A stretch of DNA of 41,733 bases. Origin: Desulfobacula sp. GTDB lineage: Bacteria > Desulfobacterota > Desulfobacteria > Desulfobacterales > Desulfobacteraceae. Each line of letters opens with the position of its first letter. Position 1 is the first letter of the stretch. The position numbers and the translations under genes are program-made. Below, piece by piece: positions 34,600 through 41,733 of this stretch. Below the pieces are notes generated by a model. It was not told the origin of the DNA. It saw nothing but the letters and a program-made list of their open reading frames with translations, and did not search any database. The stretch is taken from contig JABGOU010000036.1 of assembly GCA_018645325.1 (NCBI GenBank), forward strand, positions 1 to 41,733, given 5' to 3'.

Positions 34600-34689
34600 A
34601 AGGGAACATAATACTTTAGGGTCCACTCAAAAAACTCCAACTTTTGATCAGGCATTAACTTTATGTAATAAAATCAGGATAAAAAAATA

Positions 34690-36141
34690 ATGACTCCCAA
34701 TACCTTTTGCAATTCCAGGACAAGAAAACTTGTCAGAACTAAAATCGTGGGAGATGAAGATCTTCCCAGAATCCATGAGGCAAGCATAGATCTTCTGGAA
34801 AATACCGGAATTATATTTGAACACGAAAAAGCCCTTGAAATCTTTAAAAAACAAGGTGCAAAGATACAAGGAAAAACCGTATTTATTCCCAGGGCCATGG
34901 TGGAAAAAGCTATGGATCAGACTCCTGCAGTCTATCGGCATACAGCAAGGAATAAAAACCAATCCGTCACCATCGGGGACGGTATTGCACCCCACCCTAA
35001 TCTGGGATCTGTGTTCTGTGAAGACATGGACAAAGGAAAACGCAGGGGACTTCTTGAGGACTATGCCAATTTTCAAAAGCTTTCCCAGGCCAGTGATCTT
35101 GTGAAACTAACAGGAGCCATACCCGTGGCACCCAGTGATGTTCAACCATCTGAGCAAGCACTTTATATGATTTATGAAACCATTAAACACACGGACAAAC
35201 CCTTCATTGGAATCTCCACCAACGCTAAAAAAGCAGAAGAGTCCCTGGCAATGGTTGAGATGGTATTTGGTGAAACCTATCTTAAGGATCATCATTGTGT
35301 AGGTGTCAGTACAACTGCCTTGAGCCCGTTGAAATTCGGGACACATACCCTTGAATCCATCATTGCCTATGCCCAAAAAAATCAGCCGGTCTATATCATT
35401 CCCAGTGCAATGGCAGGTGTGACTTCTCCAATGACGCTTTTTGGCAGCATTATCCAGCAGAATACTGAAATTCTGGCCGGCATGACGCTAATTCAGCTGA
35501 TCAATCCAGGTGGTCCGGGAGTGTATTGCCCGGCATCTACCATGGCGGACTTGAGAACTGCCATCTGCGTCTATGCACCACCGGAACAATTTCTTATCAA
35601 TTCCACCTGTCTCCAGATGGCCATTGATTTTTATAAAGTTCCCACAAGGATTATGGCCGGCATGACCGACTCAAAGGAAGTGGATATTCAAGCAGGCTAC
35701 GAAACCATGCAGAATATGTTAATGGGACTTTTGACAGGGGGACACATGGTGGAACAGGTGTTTGGTGTTTTAGATGCCATCATGACCATCTCCTATGAAA
35801 AATTCATCATTGACGAAGAAATGCTGAGCCGGGCAATACGGATCTGCGAAGGGGTGGATACCTCAGAGGGTGAAATGTCTCTGGATGTGATAAAAGAGAC
35901 AGGTCCCGGCGGAAGTTACCTGACCCACCCCGACACCTTTAAACGATTCAAAAACCAGTGGCTTCCCACTGTCTCGTGCTGGACTTCCTATGACAAATGG
36001 GAATCCTCAGGAAAACAGAGCGTTATGGAAAGAGCAAACAAAAAATATAAGCAAATTCTTGAAACTCGGCCTGAAATGATGATTTCAAAGAGCCTGGACA
36101 GGGATCTTACAGCCTTTCTGAAAAAGGTAAAAGGAATGTAG
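34690..36141 (+). CDS. Non-pyrrolysine MttB-family methyltransferase (MtgB-like)
   Basis: The 483-aa protein belongs to the MttB superfamily (KIVGDEDLPRIHEASIDLLENTGI start; ESIIAYAQKNQPVYIIPSAM; GLLTGGHMVEQVFGVLDAI). At the pyrrolysine position it has Met325 (IMAGMTDSK, against AAGG-Pyl-GDSK), so it is a sense-codon member. Characterised members of this type demethylate quaternary amines such as glycine betaine, feeding a corrinoid protein. Glycine betaine to dimethylglycine would connect well with the flavoprotein that opens the operon, but the substrate is inferred. It ends TAG, then TAA four codons on. Its 3' end overlaps the convergent neighbour by 35 nt. Confidence 0.88.
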   Translation: MTPNTFCNSRTRKLVRTKIVGDEDLPRIHEASIDLLENTGIIFEHEKALEIFKKQGAKIQGKTVFIPRAMVEKAMDQTPAVYRHTARNKNQSVTIGDGIAPHPNLGSVFCEDMDKGKRRGLLEDYANFQKLSQASDLVKLTGAIPVAPSDVQPSEQALYMIYETIKHTDKPFIGISTNAKKAEESLAMVEMVFGETYLKDHHCVGVSTTALSPLKFGTHTLESIIAYAQKNQPVYIIPSAMAGVTSPMTLFGSIIQQNTEILAGMTLIQLINPGGPGVYCPASTMADLRTAICVYAPPEQFLINSTCLQMAIDFYKVPTRIMAGMTDSKEVDIQAGYETMQNMLMGLLTGGHMVEQVFGVLDAIMTISYEKFIIDEEMLSRAIRICEGVDTSEGEMSLDVIKETGPGGSYLTHPDTFKRFKNQWLPTVSCWTSYDKWESSGKQSVMERANKKYKQILETRPEMMISKSLDRDLTAFLKKVKGM

Positions 36142-36637
36142 CTAAACTCATAAATTCACTTATTATTGAATATCGGAAAATAGCAAAAGCCCTTGCCAAC
36201 ACTTTTATTTGAGCCGTGTTCAAATCATGTTTTGCCGATTCTTTCTGGACCGTTAAGGGAATGTCGGTTAATATATTCAGATCATTCATCAAAAAAGACT
36301 GCCACTCCAAGGGTTTCGGGAGATTTTTAAAAATTGATTCCACCTGTCCCATAAATTTATGGGACAGGTCATTATCAGACTCTAAAACAACAGGACCCCG
36401 TTCCTTGCTTCGCCTTATGGAGTCAAGCTTTGACAGCAATTTATGCACTCTTTCAAGGGGTATTTTACCCACCGTCAAATACTCAGGGTCTTTGCCCATT
36501 TCAACATCAATGATTTCAATGGTGTCTTCAATGGACTCTATGGTGGATAAATCTTGTCTTAATAAATTTTCTACAGCGCTTATCCGTCTTGCATGAAGAT
36601 CGTCTACGTCTGCGCTTTTTGCCTGGAGCATCATCAT
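36107..36637 (-). CDS. Conserved-looking hypothetical protein, mostly helical
   Basis: A 176-aa soluble, charged, predicted mainly alpha-helical protein that I do not recognise. It opens MMMLQAKSADVDDLHARRISAVENLLRQ and ends FLLPFSERL. There is no signal peptide, membrane helix or Cys/His metal motif. The frame can start at a GTG at 36646 or an ATG at 36637; GGGTGG lies 5 nt before the ATG, which I prefer. It overlaps the end of the convergent methyltransferase gene by 35 nt. It lies downstream of the sigma-54 regulator on the same strand and could be its operon partner, 143 nt away. Confidence 0.62.
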   Translation of the reverse strand: MMMLQAKSADVDDLHARRISAVENLLRQDLSTIESIEDTIEIIDVEMGKDPEYLTVGKIPLERVHKLLSKLDSIRRSKERGPVVLESDNDLSHKFMGQVESIFKNLPKPLEWQSFLMNDLNILTDIPLTVQKESAKHDLNTAQIKVLARAFAIFRYSIISEFMSLATFLLPFSERL

Positions 36638-36780
36638 ATAGACCACCCAGCACTTCTTTTGGAAGTCATGACTCTATTTCAATTTTTCCTCGCTACATAA
36701 ATACCATAATTACTCACGAGGAAATTCAGTATAACTTGCGGATTCCATTCTTTAAAATAAAATAGTCTCTATAGTTTTTT

Positions 36781-38535
36781 TCATATCCACTGTTCAATCT
36801 TACGGTATAATGTTGAAACTGAAATACAAAGTTTTTGAGCGGCAATTTTTTTTCCCTTTGTTGTTCTGCCATAAATTGAAAGCGCTTTTTCTATCTCTCG
36901 CCGCTCTATCTCTTTAAGTGTACGAACAGGGGTTCTTGGGCTTTCATTGGTTTCTTTGAAAAATGGCTTTTTGAAAATACTTTCAGGTAAGGTTTTATCA
37001 TTTAATATTCCATCATAATCCATCATGTTAATCATATATTCTACAACATTTTCAAGTTCCCTGACATTTCCCGGCCAATCGTTTTGCCTCAGCAGACTCA
37101 GCGTACTATCTTCAATTTTGTTAAAATGTTTGTCAAATTTTTTGACATAGGTTGAAATAAAAAAATCAACCAGATCTGCAATATCCTCTCTTCTTTTTCT
37201 TAAAGGGGATAATTTCATAGGGATTACATTCAATCTGTAATATAGATCTTCCCTGAATTTATTTTCACGAATTAATTCGGGGATATTCTTGTTGGTTGCC
37301 GTTATAATTCTGACATCAATATTGATTTCATTATTCGAACCAATACGAGTCACTTTTTGCTCTTGAAGAACACGGAGTAATTTTGCCTGCAAATAAATCG
37401 GGATGTCCCCTATTTCATCCAGAAAAAGCACACCATTATTGGCAAGTTCAAATTTACCGATTCTGCCTTTGGGGTTCGCTCCGGTAAAAGCACCCTTTAC
37501 ATATCCGAACAATTCACTTTCGAGCAATGAATCAGGTATTGCAGCACAATTAATAGGAACAAAGATCTCATTTTTTCTCTTGCTCTCTTTCCATATGGCA
37601 GTTGCAACAAGTTCTTTTCCTGTGCCGCTTTCTCCTTCTATAAAAACAGTGGACATGGAATCACCAAAGCGTTTTATATCATTTTTTAATTTCTCCATCG
37701 CTTTAGAATTCCCAATAATGTCATCGATACTCCAAATTCCAAAATCACTGTTTAATTCAAATGAATTTGATTTTAATTGCTTTTGCTCTTTAAAAATAAG
37801 AATTTGGACGGAACTTTGTGTCCCGATGTACATGTTATAAATCTGGCCGACGATATAAAATTCATTTTCCTGTATTTTCATCCGGTATTCATTCTCGCCA
37901 TGAATACCATCTCCAGTAGACTTGAGATCCAAATATTCTCCTACACAATTATCGCTGAGTCTCAAATACTTCTTTGTGCTTGAATTTACACTTTTTATGG
38001 TATTGTCTTTGTGCAATACAATCACGCACTGCTCAATTTTATCCACAATATTTGCAAGCGTATTCGTATACATGCGGCTGATTTGTTCTTCATTACATTC
38101 TTTTGCTTTAATGCCTATAAAATCAGCAATCTGTTTAATAAAATTCTGATATACTTTCAGGTTATTTGTGATGATGACTTCTTCTTCATGGGTGATGGCA
38201 AATAATAATATTACCCCCTCCACCTTCTGGTTAAACGTTATTGGCGATGCAACAACTAACCTTTCACTGCAATTGTCCAAATTAGGGCACCCTTTACATG
38301 CCGGGTGCTGCTGTGGATTGCCAACGATGATACTTTCAGAAGTCTGGAAAACCTGTTGGCAAATTTGAGAGCTTGCTTTCATGACCTCCCCAACTTTTTG
38401 CGAGTATGTTCCTGTGCTGGCTATGCGAATAAAGTTCTTATCCATTATTTCAACTTGAGCTTGTGTGATTTGCGAAATAATATCGGCATATTTTATTATT
38501 GTATCTTGTATGGTTAATAAAATGCTTGTTTCCAT
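36781..38535 (-). CDS. Sigma-54-dependent enhancer-binding regulator
   Basis: The 584-aa protein has an N-terminal sensory region (about 1-150) with Cys80-x2-Cys83-x5-Cys89 (HPACKGCPNLDNC), a PAS-like domain (about 160-260), an AAA+ domain (GESGTGKE Walker A, the sigma-54-contacting GAFTGA, and GVLFLDEIGDIP Walker B), and a Fis-type helix-turn-helix at the end (KKIAAQKLCISVSTLYRKI). It activates sigma-54 promoters from a distance. It is divergent from the PLP-enzyme operon, whose promoter is sigma-54 type. The Cys cluster hints at redox or metal sensing. It may also govern the sigma-54 promoter at 28734, but similar binding sites are not obvious there. Confidence 0.92.
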   Translation of the reverse strand: METSILLTIQDTIIKYADIISQITQAQVEIMDKNFIRIASTGTYSQKVGEVMKASSQICQQVFQTSESIIVGNPQQHPACKGCPNLDNCSERLVVASPITFNQKVEGVILLFAITHEEEVIITNNLKVYQNFIKQIADFIGIKAKECNEEQISRMYTNTLANIVDKIEQCVIVLHKDNTIKSVNSSTKKYLRLSDNCVGEYLDLKSTGDGIHGENEYRMKIQENEFYIVGQIYNMYIGTQSSVQILIFKEQKQLKSNSFELNSDFGIWSIDDIIGNSKAMEKLKNDIKRFGDSMSTVFIEGESGTGKELVATAIWKESKRKNEIFVPINCAAIPDSLLESELFGYVKGAFTGANPKGRIGKFELANNGVLFLDEIGDIPIYLQAKLLRVLQEQKVTRIGSNNEINIDVRIITATNKNIPELIRENKFREDLYYRLNVIPMKLSPLRKRREDIADLVDFFISTYVKKFDKHFNKIEDSTLSLLRQNDWPGNVRELENVVEYMINMMDYDGILNDKTLPESIFKKPFFKETNESPRTPVRTLKEIERREIEKALSIYGRTTKGKKIAAQKLCISVSTLYRKIEQWI

Positions 38536-38564
38536 TTGATCTGCTCCGTTGTAATAAAAATTAA

Positions 38565-38620
38565 TTCCTGTTTTAGGAATTTATTCTCAATTTAAGAATT
38601 ATTAATTCCCAAATTGAGAA
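38565..38620. promoter_or_regulatory. Three tandem 15-bp palindromes, likely activator binding sites
   Basis: TTCCTGTTTTAGGAA (38565-38579), TTCTCAATTTAAGAA (38584-38598) and TTCCCAAATTGAGAA (38606-38620) share TTCY-N7-RGAA and start 19 and 22 nt apart, about two helical turns. Sites 2 and 3 are also mirror images through 11-bp arms. They lie about 190-240 nt before the sigma-54 promoter and just upstream of the regulator gene, ideal for enhancer binding and for autoregulation. Confidence 0.75.
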
Positions 38621-38807
38621 TCAAAATAAATTATATCCATAAAAAAACAGACATTGCAACGGATATATAATTTAATTTGTTTTTAACAAATAAAAATCCT
38701 CGAAAGATATTAAGCTTTATTCTTTGAGCATTTACACATTAAAAATCGAGCTGTTTGTTGGTTAAACACAGCAACAATATTTGTGTGAAATCTTGAAAAT
38801 ATTAGAT

Positions 38808-38823
38808 TGGCACTAAAATTGCT
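38808..38823 (+). promoter_or_regulatory. Sigma-54 promoter of the PLP-enzyme operon
   Basis: TGGCACT-AAAA-TTGCT is almost identical to the consensus TGGCACG-N4-TTGCW. It stands about 57 nt before the GTG start of the next gene. Confidence 0.88.
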
Positions 38824-38880
38824 GCCATACAAACAGAGTTGAACCAAAATTAACAGAATTAACAAAAGGGAGATTGACTC

Positions 38881-40248
38881 GTGGGAAATGTACCATTTGG
38901 GCCTACTTATGAAGAAATGCTTTATCCAGACAAGGCACCTTCAGACATTAGACAAAAAGCCATTAAAGCACACAAAGAAGATGAAATGGATCCGGTGAAT
39001 TTGTTCAATATCACATGGAAAGACGAAAACAATCAGGTAAGAAAGATCGTTTTGCCAAAAGAGTTAACCGGTGTAGAGGCCAACATCGTTGTTATGCTGG
39101 GCACTGATTTTCCATCCGGAGCCCATAAAGTCGGCCCTGCTTATTCCATGTTGATGGAGGCCAGTGTTGACGGTATCGTTGAACCGGGGAAAAATACAAT
39201 CCTCGGGCCTTCAACCGGGAACTTCGGTATTGGAACAGCCTATATTTCCAACTTGATGGGTTATAAAGCCATCGTTCCCATGCCCGATAATATGAGCAAG
39301 GAAAGATATGAACGAATTCAACAGTATGGGGGCGAGCTCGACTTAACGCCTGGAACAGAATCTGATGTTATTTTAACGGTATACAGGACGATTGAATTAA
39401 AAAAGAATCCAATCAATTATTCCTTGGATCAGTTTGAGCTTATGTCCAATTATCGCTTTCATCGATATGTAACCGGAAACTCTGCCATTAAAGCTGTGGA
39501 AGATGTAGGTAATGGAAGGATTGCCTGCTATGCCGTTTGTGTGGGTACCGCTGGCACATTTGCTGCCGGGGATGAAATGAAAAAAGCGTTCCCCGAATGT
39601 AAACTTGTGGCTTTAGAGCCCTATGAGTGCCCGACATTAACAAAAGATGCAAGAGGACAGCACCGTATTGAAGGTATTGGTGATAAATTATGTTCCCTTA
39701 TTCAAAATATCAACAACACTGATTTTGTGACATTGGTTCATGATGATGACGCAGTTAAAGCATTGAAAATCATGCGTGACGGTATAGATGTCCTAGTCAA
39801 AATGGGAGTCAATCCTGAGGTTGCAGAAACATATAAAGATCTATTTGGTGTTTCAGGTATGGCAAATATTATTGGTGCGATTAAAATGGCAAAATATCTG
39901 AAACTCGGCCCGGGCGATAATGTTGTGACAATTGCCACAGACGGCTTTGATCGATATCATTCTGTTATCGAAGAATTAGAACAACGGTATCTTGAAACCG
40001 AAGATTTTGTTTTGGAAAGATGGGCCAAGGATATATTTATAGATGCATCAGAAGATAATGTACATGATTTTCGGACCCCGAAAGCCAAAGAACGTCTATA
40101 CGAGCAAAAAGAACAAGACTGGGTCAGATTTGGTTACTCAAAAGAGTTTCTTGAAACATTGAAAGATCAAGATTATTGGGAAGATGAGTATAACAAAATC
40201 CCTGAATGGAATGAAAAAATAAAAACAATGCGAGGCAAAACCATTTAG
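38881..40248 (+). CDS. PLP-dependent fold-type II enzyme (ammonia-lyase/cysteine-synthase-like)
   Basis: A 455-aa tryptophan-synthase-beta-superfamily enzyme. Lys83 in FPSGAHKVGPAYSM is the likely Schiff-base lysine and GPSTGNFG (109-116) the loop near the cofactor. A second glycine-rich stretch, VCVGTAGTFAAGDE, fits the phosphate site. Lyases, racemases and beta-replacement enzymes share this fold, so the reaction is open; deamination of an amino acid is plausible given the racemase-like and TRAP genes behind it. The start is GTG with GGGAG nine nt before it; no upstream ATG fits. It ends TAG, then TAA five codons on. It is driven by a sigma-54 promoter. Confidence 0.8.
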   Translation: MGNVPFGPTYEEMLYPDKAPSDIRQKAIKAHKEDEMDPVNLFNITWKDENNQVRKIVLPKELTGVEANIVVMLGTDFPSGAHKVGPAYSMLMEASVDGIVEPGKNTILGPSTGNFGIGTAYISNLMGYKAIVPMPDNMSKERYERIQQYGGELDLTPGTESDVILTVYRTIELKKNPINYSLDQFELMSNYRFHRYVTGNSAIKAVEDVGNGRIACYAVCVGTAGTFAAGDEMKKAFPECKLVALEPYECPTLTKDARGQHRIEGIGDKLCSLIQNINNTDFVTLVHDDDAVKALKIMRDGIDVLVKMGVNPEVAETYKDLFGVSGMANIIGAIKMAKYLKLGPGDNVVTIATDGFDRYHSVIEELEQRYLETEDFVLERWAKDIFIDASEDNVHDFRTPKAKERLYEQKEQDWVRFGYSKEFLETLKDQDYWEDEYNKIPEWNEKIKTMRGKTI

Positions 40249-40325
40249 CCATTGAGTATTTAACGATTATGAAATGTTGAAAATAAAAAAATGAACAATC
40301 CCCTAATTGATAAAAAAGGAAAAAA

Positions 40326-41057
40326 ATGATTTTTACAGCAAATAAAGGGCAGACCAGTTATGGCGAGGCAATCGGTATTCTTCTGCTTGATACAACCATT
40401 CCTTTTATCCAGGGTGATGTCGGAAATGCGACAAGCTATGACTACCCTGTAAGGTATAAAACAGTAGAAGGGTTAACCGGAGAACGCATCTTTAACCATG
40501 ACTATAGTTTTATTGATAAAATGGTTGCAGGTGCAAAAGAACTTGAACAAGAAGGTGTAAAGGCGATAACCGGTGATTGTGGGTTTATGGCCATCTTTAA
40601 CAGGGAAGTAAAAGAATCTGTCAATATTCCTGTTTTTCTTTCCAGTCTTTTGCAAATCCCGTTTATCAGATCGACACTACCTGATAGCGCTAAAATTGGA
40701 ATTATTACCGCTAATTCTAAGTCTTTGACATCGGAAGTGTTTGAAAAAATAGGTATTTTTGATGAAAAAAACCTGGTCATATATGGCTTGGAAGAAGAAA
40801 AAAATTTCAAAGAAGCAGCAATTGATGAAATAGAAACCTTGGACAGTGATGCGATAAGACAAGAAGTTCTTTGTGTTGCAAAAAAAATCATTGCAGAACA
40901 TCCAGAAACCAGATCATTTCTTCTGGAATGCAGCATGCTTCCACCCTACAGTGAGGCTGTTCAACTCGCCACTGGATTTCCGGTTTATGATTTTATTACC
41001 ATGATCGATTATGCATATTCAACTATCGTAAAGAAACGGTTTGAAGATGTCATGTAA
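40326..41057 (+). CDS. Aspartate/glutamate racemase-family protein
   Basis: The 243-aa protein has the two-cysteine layout of cofactor-independent Asp/Glu/hydantoin racemases: one Cys in TGDCGFMAIF and the other in LLECSMLPPYSEA. Members include racemases, maleate isomerase and decarboxylases, so the exact reaction is unknown. AAGGA precedes the ATG. It follows the PLP enzyme by 77 nt. Stereo-inversion of an amino acid before the PLP step would make sense. Confidence 0.78.
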   Translation: MIFTANKGQTSYGEAIGILLLDTTIPFIQGDVGNATSYDYPVRYKTVEGLTGERIFNHDYSFIDKMVAGAKELEQEGVKAITGDCGFMAIFNREVKESVNIPVFLSSLLQIPFIRSTLPDSAKIGIITANSKSLTSEVFEKIGIFDEKNLVIYGLEEEKNFKEAAIDEIETLDSDAIRQEVLCVAKKIIAEHPETRSFLLECSMLPPYSEAVQLATGFPVYDFITMIDYAYSTIVKKRFEDVM

Positions 41058-41208
41058 AAAGGCATTTTTTTTGTTGAGTAATAAATTGATCACTTATTGG
41101 ATAAACCCTGATGAAAGTTAATTTATAACCTGGATGATACCGCCTAAAAGAAGGACAGTTTTCTGATACCCGGCATTCGTCATCCAAAAAAATGAAAGGA
41201 GTTTGAAC

Positions 41209-41733
41209 ATGAAAAAATTATCTATTGTTTGCATTATTTTATTGTCTCTGATTTGTGCGGGACTGGTATCTGCTGGTGAATACAAGGGTCGGGCAGTGAA
41301 AATCAAAATGGCTTCAGAAGATATTGAAGGCGATTTTATGACCACTTGGGGACAAAAATTTTCTGATGAAATGAAGACATGGTCCGACGGAAAAATTGAT
41401 ATTACTGTGTACCCATACGGCTCTCTCGGGGATATTCGGGATATCAATGAACTCTGCCAATATGGTGTTGTAGGCTCTGTATTCTCAGATTATGGATGGA
41501 TCAGTTCCTTTGTACCTGAAGCCCAGGTCCTCGCCCTTCACTATCTGTGGCCAAAAGAAAGAGCACCAGAGGTTTTGGCATGGGTGATGAAAAACGGAAA
41601 ATTCTTGAACATTCTTGAGAAAAGCTTTAGAAGAGTCGGCCTGGTACCTCTAGGAGTTATGTGGGAAGACTGGATGTGGATCACTTCCAAAAAACCAGTT
41701 AATAAAATGGAAGATTTGAATGGGGTAAAACTT
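41209..41733 (+). CDS. dctP: TRAP transporter substrate-binding protein (DctP family), truncated by window end
   Basis: The first 175 residues are present. A signal peptide (MKKLSIVCIILLSLICAGLV, cut near SAGEYKG) precedes a DctP fold with KIKMASEDIEGDFMTTWGQKF, ITVYPYGSLGDIRDINELCQ and the late motif SKKPVNKMEDLNGVKL. It binds an organic anion or zwitterion in the periplasm for a TRAP permease, expected just past the window. AAAGGAG lies 7 nt before the ATG. It is likely part of the sigma-54 operon and imports the compound acted on by the two upstream enzymes. Confidence 0.87.
   Translation, partial: MKKLSIVCIILLSLICAGLVSAGEYKGRAVKIKMASEDIEGDFMTTWGQKFSDEMKTWSDGKIDITVYPYGSLGDIRDINELCQYGVVGSVFSDYGWISSFVPEAQVLALHYLWPKERAPEVLAWVMKNGKFLNILEKSFRRVGLVPLGVMWEDWMWITSKKPVNKMEDLNGVKL

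Noticed and set aside
36107-36141. Frameshift or misassembly causing the overlap of mttB2 and the hypothetical gene
   Set aside because: Both frames end naturally and a 35-nt convergent overlap is unremarkable.

Overview
The window looks like a piece of chromosome from an anaerobic, completely oxidising sulfate reducer of the Desulfobacterota, most like Desulfobacteraceae (Desulfobacula/Desulfobacterium type). The reasons are a moderately AT-rich sequence, a membrane-anchored tetraheme c3-type cytochrome, a lactate-oxidation operon whose Fe-S protein is fused to an MvhD-like domain, aconitase plus malic enzyme, several molybdopterin enzymes, and a trimethylamine-methyltransferase gene with an in-frame amber codon (pyrrolysine). 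The genus is inference only; no 16S gene or other marker is present.

Layout. 1-5.6 kb is housekeeping: an initiator-type tRNA with its own promoter and terminator, a leftward hom-thrH-rfaE1 operon, and rightward purM and tsaD. 5.6-9.7 kb holds nagZ, a decayed transporter remnant, rocD (ornithine aminotransferase), a histidine-rich metal-binding protein and an SH3/coiled-coil membrane protein. 9.7-13.4 kb is a leftward 2-hydroxyacid operon: FAD dehydrogenase, Fe-S/MvhD fusion and a LarA-type racemase. 13.6-18.5 kb carries aconitase and NAD-malic enzyme. 18.7-25.3 kb is an IclR regulator followed by two consecutive copies of a module made of a DMSO-reductase-family enzyme and a small two-cluster ferredoxin. 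25.3-28.4 kb has the tetraheme cytochrome and a PAS/GAF histidine kinase.

28.7-36.1 kb is the most distinctive part: a sigma-54-type promoter ahead of a dimethylglycine/sarcosine-dehydrogenase-like flavoprotein, an MttB whose reading frame is interrupted only by one UAG at the pyrrolysine position, etfB, etfA, and a second MttB-family gene with Met at that position. The set reads as a methylated-amine demethylation pathway in which methyl groups go to corrinoid and tetrahydrofolate carriers and electrons go to ETF. No corrinoid protein, RamA or pyl genes are in the window, so they must lie elsewhere. Five of the six genes here that terminate with TAG carry a second in-frame stop within five codons.

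36.8-41.7 kb is a second sigma-54 unit: an enhancer-binding regulator, three tandem 15-bp palindromes that look like its binding sites, a near-consensus sigma-54 promoter, and a PLP enzyme, an Asp/Glu-racemase-family protein and a TRAP solute-binding protein that runs off the end. It is probably an uptake-and-catabolism locus for an amino-acid-like compound of unknown identity.

Several intergenic regions hold large imperfect palindromes or MITE-like elements (5.63-5.76, 7.08-7.18, 16.33-16.55, 24.79-24.97 and 26.33-26.47 kb). No transposase, CRISPR array or prophage gene was seen.
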